From positions 1 through 39,091 of the forward strand of contig MU119605.1 in the NCBI GenBank assembly GCA_014904845.1: a stretch of 39,091 bases of DNA, given 5' to 3'. This document shows, piece after piece, positions 12,605-21,989 of this stretch. The stretch is from Acephala macrosclerotiorum. Taxonomy: Eukaryota > Ascomycota > Leotiomycetes > Helotiales > Mollisiaceae. How positions within the stretch are numbered: the first letter of the stretch is position 1; each line of letters opens with the position of its first letter. A program made the translations under genes and the position numbers. The notes beneath the pieces were generated by a model. That model saw only the letters and a program-made list of their open reading frames with translations. It was not told the DNA's origin and did not search any database.

Positions 12605-14168
12605 CTACACCCTCACACCTAACGCACGTGCCGTCATCAAATTATCAAACTCGAATATGAACCCAGCGAGCTTGTGCCTGACAAGCAAACCCAGCAGCCC
12701 ACACACCAGCTGCAAACCCACTATGTCCATCACAAGTCTATCTTCCCTTCTAGGCCCAAACCATACCAGCCATAGATTCAAGATCGTGAAGTTCGAGCTC
12801 TCGGTGATCTGTCCCTCTTCATTTGTTTTGATTCGTAATAAGTACAATCGATCCAGTGTTTTCAGAACGAATGAAATGAGCGGCTTGGGGCCCTGGTTAT
12901 CCCATATTGTCATAGAAGGCTCCATCAAGCCAGTTCGAGCGTTAAAGTGAGGAAGTCGGTGTCGAGGGCATGGTACAATCTTTGCCAATTGTGGCAAGCT
13001 GTACACGAAGTTTGCCAGCTGAGGGATTGTCAAAAGAAGAATGGTCTTCGAGAAGTGGCCAAAGATTCCAACGACGGCGAAGACCATTCCGGCGAAGTAG
13101 CAGTATGAATCACCCACAAAGACCTTGGCTGGGAACCAATTGTGCCACGCGAGCGCCAGAGATACACCAATGAAGGGCAACAGGATATATATCGAGAATA
13201 GATGCGCTTCTATGGTAGGGTTTGGGTATATCCCAGGGTTCGTGTTGGGCCAGAAAAGGTAAAGTGCATCGTTGAAAACCAGGAGAAATGCGATCGCCAA
13301 TGATTGAGAGACTTCGATTCCATTGACACCAGCAAGGATGTTAATGCTGTTGGTCATGAATATGGATACGCCAATCATGAATACGTAGTAGAATGTACCC
13401 AAGTCAACTGTCGGCCCGAACCATGGCTGAAGGGGAGTCGGAATCACAGCTGTGGTTCCTCCACCTCGCATGAAATAGGCTGCCTGGGTAGGCATGATCC
13501 CAAGAATTGGTATAAAGATCTTGTGGCGCCATCTTAAGTCAAATACATCGTCTCCAATACCAAGCAAGAGGATAACGAGCAGTGATATGATCGAGGAATA
13601 GTATGTCAATATCTGTTAGACATCAGCCAAGTAAAGCAACCACGATGAAAGCAAGGGAAATAAATGTCAGGGCAGAAATCTGGTTCTTAAAAGTGTTACT
13701 GACCTCTGCTTGTGGAAATCTATAAAAAGCGCCTGTGTTTGGGATAAATTCGACTTTAGATGTCACAATCTGATCCCCCACAGTTCGTGTTATGTTTCTT
13801 TCCAGGAGGTATGGACCGAATGCTAGAAAGAGGCAGGAGACCATACAAAACACAACACCACTGATTACTCCCATGCCCTCTGGTATCGTTTTCCTTTGTC
13901 TTTTTGACATGTCCTCCCCAGATAAACCAATCGCGAGAAATGTAGGCCCAGCCCATTTGATGAGGCAGAAGGTAGCAGCAAACCCGAGAGTACTCAGGGC
14001 AACGAGCGCGAGTAGAGGTTCACCATCACTGCGAAAGGTGGTCAGGATGAGGCCGAGAGCCGCCGCAGATATCGAAGTGATGAACCAGGATTCCATAGTG
14101 GTAAGATGCGCCGAAGGAATCTCGTCTCTGCGCCTCAGTGGCTGCAGGTTGATCATGATTGAGTTCAA
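12605..14168 (-). CDS. ALG7: UDP-GlcNAc:dolichyl-phosphate GlcNAc-1-phosphotransferase
   Basis: Two exons, 14168-13704 and 13612-12605, around a 91 nt intron (donor gtcagt, branch-like gctgat, acceptor ctaacag, phase 0); 490 aa, slightly longer than usual fungal members. It catalyses the first committed step of N-glycosylation, moving GlcNAc-1-P from UDP-GlcNAc to dolichyl phosphate in the ER membrane; it is the tunicamycin target. Family motifs in order: GLSGEDMSK in the N-terminal part, LLGIGDDVFDLRWRHK (Asp pair), TNSINILAGVNGIE, FVGDSYCYFAGMVFAVVG, and the cytosolic VPCPRHRLPHFN loop. About ten hydrophobic segments are visible. The start is uncertain: MESWFITS, 24 codons later (14096), also fits. 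It is an essential core gene, so it marks this part of the island as core genome. Confidence 0.95.
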
Positions 14169-15680
14169 AAGACTAAGCGTGTGCTAATGTACAGCATGGG
14201 AAGTCTTGGAATGTAGGTTGTGCTGAAAATATATACAGAGATGAAAAAAGTTCATTTTGATATAGACGAGGCGACGTGGAAGGGACGAGGCTGAGAAAGA
14301 ACACGCATCCAAAAATGAGCTCCATAGTCGCTGACAAGCCACAGTGGGCCCATTGCTGAGCTAACCTTATCAGGCCTAGTCCTTCGCTGTGCTGTGCTAA
14401 GCAGCGTTGGATTTCAGCTCGACGCAACATCACCTGTTAACAACATCCTCTTCTCCTTATCGCGTGCATTTGTGTTCATCTTGCCTTCCATTTTTGAGCA
14501 ATAGTGTTTGACGACTATTGGATCTTCTCTCCTCGAAGCTTAATTATTCATCTTCGAATCGCCACAACATTGAGGCGCTCGAAGCGGATCGATCATTGGT
14601 TCAAGGAAGGGCACAAGATACTCAGTTTCGAGCGAGATCAGGGAAAGGAAACCCCCACAAGAAACCCAAATCTTTGGCGTCCTTCGACACAGGTCATGAT
14701 AGAGTGGAGAACCGCCTACAGCCCCCGTGCTCGCTAGATGATTGCGAGCTTAAATGACCATAATTAGCCCGGCACAGTGAGCAATTCCCGTCGCGGGCTG
14801 TCAATAGCGGAAGTGCAACACAAAGGGGGACTTTAGGGGCTTGCCTTCCTGTCCAGTGGCAGTATTAAGTGCTTTATTTTACTTTTGGCGGCTTTACGGA
14901 CCACAGTGCACCACTCGGCTTTTGCATCTCAACGAATCGCGAACCATACGAAATCGTCTTTTCCTTAGAAAACGAATATTTCTTCTGGGCATCAAATACC
15001 CTCGTAGCGGCACACAACATTCGAAAGCAGCTGGCAGGAAACAAGCTATATTTCAGAGTTGTTTTGTTATATCGCGGCTTAGGGTTCTCATGGCTCAGGC
15101 TTTTCTAAGCAGGTCTGCTTCCGAGGGTTCTTCAGTTTCTCCGTGCAGTTTTTTGATCAGGCCACCATGGGTTCATCGAGGCCCTCAGCATAATATGTCG
15201 CTGAAACATCTGGCTATCCAGAGGTTAAAGAGCCAAGGGGTGCCACCGGCCCGGGATATTCTGTTTATCCGGGGAATATTCTGAAAGCCACGCAGCGAAA
15301 CATGCTTCATGTTGCCTTTCTCGAGTATCTGGCGCCATCTTGGAACGTCAGCCCTATACTCAAATCTGAGCCTAATCGTTCAAAAGGCCACTGCCAAAAT
15401 AAATTGTCTTCGTATCAGCTCATGAACCTCCCAACGAGGCATCCTTTGGTCCTGGCTCGATTTAACCTTAAAGTCGTGATAACAACCGAAGCGATTTCAT
15501 TTGTCCCATCTACATTGTCACATATCGGCAGAACCTATAGATTGACATAGTGAGATTTTTTTTCCTCGGAGATTTAGGACGAAGTTTCTGAGGCGAATGC
15601 ATAAAGGGCTGGCAAGGTCATCATCCCAAACGTCTCTAATAAAGCCTGACTGAGCACGACGTCTTTCAATCAAGATCAAA
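14169..15680. other. Intergenic region upstream of ALG7 and the AA8-AA12 pseudogene
   Basis: About 1.5 kb. The most coding-like stretch is 14518-14757 plus, a 79-codon hydrophilic frame (EALEADRSLVQGRAQDTQ, a Lys-rich middle) that ends in a stop with no obvious continuation and could be a truncated 5' exon. I recognise no family. At 14841-15284 there is a longer frame (147 codons) of irregular, Arg-rich, hydrophobic composition without known motifs, probably chance. The rest is presumably the ALG7 promoter and the upstream flank of the oxidoreductase pseudogene. Nothing else is supportable. Confidence 0.4.
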
Positions 15681-17979
15681 ATGCTTCCCAGTAGAGTTTT
15701 TATGGGCATTGCAACCCTAATATGCATTGGTACTACCTTGTCTTGAATCCATTCTTCTCATTGACTGAACATTTCAATTTTAGCATCATGTCAGGTCTCC
15801 TTACTACGATTCATTAACCAGCATCTGTTCCACCTCTTATACAACTGGACTTGGCATTTCCTTCCGAATTGCTCTCCCTGACGCGGACGGGCCAACAGAT
15901 GCCATTCTTCAAAATGTCGCTCCGGTGACCATCGGATGGGCCGGCTTTGCTTGGGGAGGCACAATGCCATGGAACCCTCTATCAGTAGGAGTAAGGACAA
16001 TCGACTCACTTGAATGATTGCCTGCTGATCTCTTGGAAGTGGTCGAATGCGACTGGTGCTGTGATTTCGTCACGGCGTGCGTTGTATGATACACTCATCC
16101 TCATAATATAAGATCTTACGGCCCCTAACGTACTTGTGCAATGGGTTGAATCTACCACTAGGTTACGCTGAAGCATAGTATACATATTTACGCGGGGTGG
16201 TCGCCAATTCTACCCATTGTAAGACTTCCTCTCTTGACTTCCCACAATATCGATCCTCCAAAACTATTAACATGATCGTTCTAGAGATTCCAGAAGCTAC
16301 TGTAGATAATATCGAAGCGTAATTACTAACTCTTAGACCTCCGGGGACTGTTACCGTTCGATGCCGAGGCTATACCTCATGGAAAGATAGCGACGGCTCG
16401 AACATTACGGTGCCGTTGAACGGAACAATGACGTTTGCCTATTCCTACGCCATCGCACCTCCACTGAAACCAGCAGATAACACTTCAGCATTCAATGTGC
16501 GCGATAACATTGGCAAATGGACTCACGGCGTTAAGGGGGCACGAAGCCCAAAATCCAACTCATGGGTTGCCAACAATTTGATTTCGACGCTTACCACCTC
16601 CCAACCTTCGAGCACGATTACGAAATCCTCGACGCCAACAAGCCCCTCTCCAGTATTTGCAACACATTCAAGTAGCACAGCGATGACAGCTGCGACTGTG
16701 GCAATTGGCATACCAACAGCATGCCCTGGAATAACTGCTCCAAAATACCCATTTGTTGTGGCCAATGGATGGAGGGCTACTAAGGTCAAGGGTAGCACGG
16801 CCGCTGCCCACGGAGCCATCTTCGACTCGGCTGGCCATCTCCTTGTGGTTGAGAGCGGAAAAGGAATCACAGCCTATACTTTGGACACCTCTAGTTCTGT
16901 CCAATCGAGTAAAACAATCGTGTCCCAATTGAACCTCAATCACGGCATAAGCTTCGACGCAAACAAGACGACCCTCTATGCAAGCTCAACGACAGTTGTT
17001 TGGAGTTGGACATGCGATTCTGTTGCCGTTTCTGTGGTTGGACCTGCCAAGACGGTCATCATGGGCATGTTCAACAGTGGTCATCCAACTCGCAGCCTCC
17101 TCATATCGCCATCTCGTCCAAATACACTACTCGTATCACATGGAGCCAGTGGGAATATTGATTATCCTTCTGGGAATACAGCAACGGGACGGGCTATGAT
17201 TAGAGTTTTCGACTTGGGCACGATTCCGAGCGGAGGATACAATTACTCAACTGTAGGCTTTCTTTCGGCTTGTGGTCTCCGGAATGCGGTTGGCATAGTA
17301 TTTGACCACAGAAATAAGTCTGCGAGCCGCTCTCGATGGACTGCGTTTGCTAACTCCTGCACAGCCTCTGGGCCACTGAAAACGGGTCGGACGAATTGAC
17401 AAGAACTGACGCAAATGGCACAACTTTTGACATTCATGGTGACAACCCCGCGGAAGAGCCCAGTTACATTGGAGACATCCCGCCCAGCGCAAAATGGGTT
17501 GGTTTCCCCACCTGCTACTCGGTCTGGAAACCCACCGATACTCGAGATAGGGCTTTCAACGTTGGCGACCAATTTGTTTTAGCACCCAACACCACTTTCA
17601 GCGATTCATCATGCAGCAATATATCAATACCACCACGCTTATCCTTCCAGGCTCACTCGGCTCCCCTGGATACCAAATTCGATCCATCTAAGGCCAACAT
17701 GTACATTGCTTTCCACGGGTCTTGGGACAGAGACCCACCAACTGGTTACTAAGTTGTCGAGGTCCCATTTTTCAGAGGTCGCGATGGGAGCTACGGCCCT
17801 GCAGCGCAGTCCAACAGCATATCCGGATACGAGATATCTGGTGGAACGCGAACGTCACCCAGTGCAGCGCAACCAATTGCTTCGGACTCGCTGGTATCGT
17901 CTTTGATCCCCTTGGGAGAATGTACGTCACGAGTGACGCTTCTAGTGAAGGGGAGATGTGGCTGTTGGGCAAAATTTAA
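15681..17979 (+). pseudogene. AA8-AA12 cytochrome b / PQQ-dependent sugar dehydrogenase, decayed
   Basis: The ancestor was a secreted haem-PQQ sugar oxidoreductase of the type that can feed electrons to lytic polysaccharide monooxygenases. Putative exons: 15681-15739 (signal peptide), 15795-15990, 16040-16076, 16162-16218, 16337-17317 and 17365-17979. The AA8 cytochrome domain shows GWAGFAWGGTMPWNPLSV (axial Met) and NIGKWTHG (axial His). A Ser/Thr linker follows, then an AA12 domain from about 16715 (NGWRATKV, NLNHGISFD, GHPTRSLLISP, then DNPAEEPSYIGD, FHGSWDRDPPTGY and DPLGRMYVTSDAS). Lesions: in-frame TAG at 16176-16178; exons 4 and 5 do not join in frame; a second AA8 Cys is now Tyr (RGYTSW); TAA at 17750-17752, followed by conserved VVEVPF; a 1-nt loss near 17831-17833. 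No CBM1 tail. Three losses fit CpA-to-TpA. The first intron donor (gtcttg) is weak. The identity is firm, the exact exon edges less so. Confidence 0.88.
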
Positions 17980-18309
17980 AAACTCTAGTTGAGGGATAGA
18001 GGCAGCTTTCTCTTTGTTTCGTCTTCGGTCGAGGTGTTGCGTGGCCGTGCTGCATTGCGATATTTTAGAGTTAGTCTGCGATATCTGAAGTGTATTAAGT
18101 AGGTATTGTCGTTGCTGATTTAGAGCACATCATCCACGTCTCGTTTAATACATACCGTTACCATGAGCCCCAGCTTGTTTTGCTTGTATTGGGTTTCAGT
18201 CATAACTGATGCAGTCTCGTCTCGTTTGCACTCGAAAGCTGTCTATATTGGCCACTTTCTAGCTAAGAAGCATAAGTGTCGCTGAGTGAAATCAGTATGC
18301 ATCTCTGTA
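17980..18309. other. Gap between AA8-AA12 pseudogene and MITE
   Basis: About 330 bp of normal composition that probably includes the 3' untranslated region of the decayed oxidoreductase. No open frame, RNA gene or repeat was recognised. Confidence 0.4.
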
Positions 18310-18698
18310 CGGAGATTGCGGCATAAAGTAATGCGATTATAGGGCATTCTAGGCACCTAGTACGCTGAAGACACGCTATCTCACCGCTAAGAAGCTTCAA
18401 ATACACTATATTTCTAGGCTGTCAACCCTGAAAGCCTTTTTGGAGATTTTAGGTAGCTCTAGGGTCGATTAAGCTTAAGTAGCCTATTAGCGCTCGCTAT
18501 TTACACCTTATTTTGGGCACTATCTCGCATGCAGTTATTTTGGAACTTTTGGTTAATAGGCGTTAATACCCTAAATTTATAGGGAATCTATTCGCTTATA
18601 GCGCTCTTTTTAGCATTCTATAGCGACATCGTTGCCCTAAAAACACTATTTCAGGGCACGAGGCCCTATAGTCGTATTACTTTATACCGCAATCTCCG
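18310..18698. mobile_element. 389 bp MITE with 36 bp terminal inverted repeats and TA duplication
   Basis: The left end at 18310-18345 begins CGGAGATTGCGG and ends TATAGGGC. The reverse complement of 18663-18698 is the same 36 bases with three differences, all transitions. Both ends are bordered by TA (18308-18309 and 18699-18700), the target-site duplication of Tc1/mariner-superfamily elements. The interior is non-coding. This fits a miniature inverted-repeat element mobilised in trans by a Tc1/mariner or pogo-type transposase. It lies between two pseudogenes in the decaying half of the island. Confidence 0.87.
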
Positions 18699-18700
18699 TA

Positions 18701-19038
18701 TTCTTTCCGAGTGGTAACTCTCGAGTCTGCTTACTGTGCTTTCTAAACTTCTTCACATAGCGCGATCTCTTGCTATTTGGTACTATCACTGGATTTCGAG
18801 GCAATTTTGCCTACAAGGAATTGGCAAGTGTGGCATCGAGCAAGTGCTCAGCGAGTCGCACCAAACTCGCGAGAACCAATTGTCGCCAGTACCAAAGTCG
18901 GGAAGCAAAATATCTCCACAAGTTACAGCTAGATGTTATTGACACGTCAGTTTGAAGAACGCTGTTCCATGTCTTCGCGTACTTGTTGGTGGCCAGCCGT
19001 TTCGCACTATGTCGGGCAGCGCATTATATCCACTATCT
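18701..19038. other. Gap between MITE and desaturase pseudogene
   Basis: About 340 bp with only short overlapping plus-strand frames (18736-18955) and no recognisable product. It presumably includes the 3' flank of the desaturase pseudogene. Confidence 0.4.
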
Positions 19039-20731
19039 TCACCTCTTCTCATCGTCTGCCAAAATACCAAAACGAAGATTATCTAGCATATTGCGTGCTG
19101 CATTTGAGTCTCGTTCTAACTTAGCTTGCGCTCCAGCCGGGTTATGAGGAAGGGCATACGTGAATATATTCCACCGTTAAATGCAATCGAAACGTCCTTG
19201 CCAATGTATGCATTCAACACAGCTTTACCACCTAGATGTTGGTTGACAAATAATTTTACGTCATAGACGAAGCCATCGAGAGCAATGGATCGGCGTTCGC
19301 ATTCACCCACATCTTAAAACTCCTCCCAAGTCAAAGAGGGAAGCTGTGAGGTTAAAGGCCCAGTCCAGATCTGCGTAGGCTCTCTCGAGATTTTTCTGGC
19401 GCTGTTAATACTCCCCTTTCCGTATGACATCCTGCGATGATGTCTTCAGTCTGCTGGCAAGTCTCATCTTGCTCCATATCCAAATGGACCATTTCCAGGG
19501 ATCGTACTAAACTGCATCCAAGATAAGGTCAGCGGGTGATCTCGACATGTTGAGAAGAATTGGATGAAGCGTAAAGTAGTTTGCGAGACTCGCCTGATGC
19601 CACTTAATTCTATTTGGATAGTCGGAAGGAAATTTATGGTGAAAGTTGTGGTATCCTTCCCCGAAGGTGACCAAGGCCGTTGTCGAGTGATCGCGAGGGG
19701 AGTGTTTGTTATCGTATGGCTGGTTTCCGAGCCACCAGGCAAGTGTGGGAGAAGATAAGAGTATAACTCGTATTACGTAGTGTAATAAACTTTAAAATTA
19801 ACGCTTTGATATATCTACTTGTGAGTTTATTAAGCCCGTGAGCTTTAAGTCTGTGCTTTTAATCCCCCTTATAAATATCCCGCGCCTACTCTTTAGCAAG
19901 TAGTCCGAGTTTGACCCTCCTTATCAACTGCCCTTTTGAGCAGTCTGTGCGTGTAGGAGAGATTCTCTTACGGGTGGTTTCCTATGAGCAAGGTCTCGAG
20001 AACAACCAAATTGAGTAGATATGGGATAAAATGAAAGCTGCTTTGGGGACAAGGAATTTATAAGGGTGGGTTAACTCACATGGGCTAGTGAGTTAACGCA
20101 GAATGTCGACTGCTGGAAGAAGAATATGCGGAGGATGCCAGCATAAACAAACCCACCTTTCCAGTCATCCCATAATACGCCAGCAACCAGCGCTGGGGAA
20201 AAGACCCCTGCTACAATAGCGGTCGTTGCGAAGTTTCTATGTTGCCACAACACAACTTTGTTGTTGTCCAAGTCCGTCATCTCAATTTGGTCCGGAAAAG
20301 ATGTAGGCTTCGAGAAGAGCCAGCCCGTGTGGGCGTGCCAGAGCCCTTTCGAAATTGAATAGGGGTCTCAATCTGTGTCCACATATCGATGATGGATGCG
20401 GTGGTTTCTGGACCAGTCTCGAATAGATCCCTGAAAACAAGCGGCCCCGGCGATTGCAAGATAGACTTGAAGGCTGAGTCTAGCATCGTAGGATCGGTGA
20501 GACCACAGTCTGTGGTACCCTATTGATTGTGTGAGAAGTGTAGACACGAAAGCTCGCTGCACCATACCTACTCGCCGTGACCCCTATGCCGCTTATGAAA
20601 TAGTATACCAAGGTCCATATTTTGGTCTTGGTTGTAAACGGCGTCTCGGGTGATAGCAGTATACCGACAAGAGGGAGAATGACGACGGCGATTATGTTAC
20701 AGATCCGGCAGCCTCTTAGGAGATTAGACAT
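19039..20731 (-). pseudogene. Delta-9 acyl-CoA desaturase with C-terminal cytochrome b5, decayed
   Basis: Relic of an Ole1-type stearoyl-CoA desaturase, the ER enzyme that introduces the C9 double bond. Pieces in order: 20731-20572; 20519-20080 with histidine boxes HRLWSH and HRIHH, WQHRNF and QQSTFCVNSLAH; 19734-19594 with box 3 HNFHH; 19506 to about 19316; then a cytochrome b5 domain (ALDGFVYDVKLF, GIYS) down to TGA at 19039-19041 after a 44 nt intron (19116-19159). Lesions: TGA 20368-20370; no AG acceptor before 19734 (reads cctgg); TAA 19405-19407; a 1-nt loss near 19357-19362; TAA 19314-19316; haem motif HPGG now HLGG. The TAA codons and Pro-to-Leu fit CpA-to-TpA. The intron 19507-19593 starts GC, probably a GC-AG intron. 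The order of all domains is still complete, so decay is recent. A functional paralogue presumably exists elsewhere, since this enzyme is normally needed. Confidence 0.92.
19744..19987. mobile_element. Putative solo LTR inside a desaturase intron
   Basis: A 244 bp stretch is bordered by the 5-bp repeat GCAAG (19739-19743 and 19988-19992). It begins TGTGGGAGAAGATAAGAG, resembling Copia LTR starts, and contains a TATA-like ttataaata near 19869. It enlarges an intron that would otherwise be about 96 nt to 345 nt. The right end (tatga) lacks the canonical CA, and GCAAG occurs a third time at 19896-19900, so a chance match is possible. Confidence 0.4.
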
Positions 20732-21552
20732 AGTAACGCGGATGGCTTTTGGAATTCATCTCTGGAATTGAGGGAATTTGAGACCGGTTAAAAGCTGGAC
20801 TTCTCGAATAAAGCGCAAAGTCGAGCCCGCGAGTTACCATTGCGTAGACCCCAAAAATACAGGCCGCTTCCACAAGACCGACAAGTAACCGAAGGAAATG
20901 ATATGGTCTCATGAGATTTGGTACTCTGTTGCAGCACTTGTATGCCGGCAATTCCCAACTGCGACGTTGTATCAACAAGCCCAATCATTCCATGCCATAA
21001 TAGCAACACGAGCACGTGTCCTGTACCCGGGTGTAGTATCACCTCTAGCGTGAGTAGTGCGGAATGCATTAGTCCTCAATTGGCCGTCTGTGTCTGATTG
21101 TGCGAGACTAAACGCATCTTTCCACTTCATCCTTTATTCACCTGGTATCTTGCAGTGGCAGCGCAGGTGTTTTCCCCGTGGGTCGCAAATTTGACATCCC
21201 AGCACTCCTTGCACTCCTTGAAAGAAAGCGGGATCCAAACCTCACACTAATTTAATATCGCACCAAGATACCAACATCCACGCTCTTCCCATTTGGGGAT
21301 TATCTCACTATGACCTATCGACAGCTAGTTTGCTCGAAATTGGCCGGTCTAAAGGTTGGCCGCCTGGTCATCACAGAGAGGGAGCATAGAGATCGTAAAT
21401 ATGGCAGCAAGCGAGAAGGGTCCGAGGTGGACTTGTCAGTTCTCAGGGATTTGTTCTGGTGGCAAGTTGTTGTCAATAGTGCTATGGTTGGCCGCTGTCT
21501 CATCATGACCCCACGCCACTGACTGACATTTTGCAGGGCTTTGCAGAGGCAT
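20732..21552. other. Region with short hydrophobic minus-strand frames, unassigned
   Basis: Two overlapping minus-strand frames in different phases are rich in hydrophobic residues: 21069-20788 (start LEVILHPGTGHVLVLLLWHG) and 20984-20724 (middle FLRLLVGLVEAACIFGVYAM). Together they could be remains of a polytopic membrane protein lying just upstream of the desaturase relic, with a frame break between them. No splice pair joins them and I recognise no family. Sequence 21070-21552 contains only short frames on both strands with no motif. Confidence 0.3.
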
Positions 21553-21741
21553 TCATAGACGGCAGCATCCAAAGACGGGATCTGACAGAGCTCCTATAGG
21601 TGGGACTCCCCCGGAAAGTTGCAACTGCTCTAAGCTCATAGCGGAACAGCTATTCATCTTGAGCCGTGACGACTCATCCGACCACAGCACTCTCTCTTTC
21701 GTCGCAGTTTCAGTCTTTTCGGGATTTCGTCGAGCTAGCAA
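21553..21741 (-). pseudogene. Possible Tc1/mariner transposase scrap
   Basis: A 62-codon minus-strand frame includes ERVLWSDESSRLKM. The string VLWSDES resembles the block around the second catalytic Asp of Tc1/mariner transposases (V-I/L-W-S/T-D-E-S). Nothing else of the transposase is readable on either side, and the fragment lies 250 bp from AT block 2. The match is short, so the call is tentative. Confidence 0.3.
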
Positions 21742-21989
21742 TACACTTTCTGTGTCTATGGCAAATGTTTCGGCTTACTATGACTTATTAAATGAAATGT
21801 TCGCTTTTTTCCTCTCTAATAATATGACATATTCACGTCCTCTATGGTCCCTTGCTTATTCCCGACTAGGTTCCGACTCGGAATCAGCCATGCCTCGACA
21901 TGCTCAGCTCCAGAGCTAAACAAAGTCATCTCAAATGCCCAGATCAAAGAATCTAATTATATCCTGGGAAATGGAAACTGGCTGGAGAA

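Noticed and set aside
12483..12950. 155-codon plus-strand frame
   Set aside because: Lies antisense to the ALG7 C-terminal exon, which is strongly supported.
14596..14620. tRNA B-box-like ggttcaagg
   Set aside because: No matching A box, anticodon stem or acceptor stem could be folded around it.
14841..15284. 147-codon plus-strand frame as a gene
   Set aside because: Irregular composition, no motif, no signal peptide consistent with a mature domain, and no plausible continuation.
16523..16943. Minus-strand frames of 91-115 codons
   Set aside because: Antisense shadows of the AA8-AA12 coding sequence.
19735..20079. Intron of 345 nt as a normal feature of the desaturase
   Set aside because: All other introns in the window are about 44-120 nt and this one lacks an AG acceptor. 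An insertion explains the size better.
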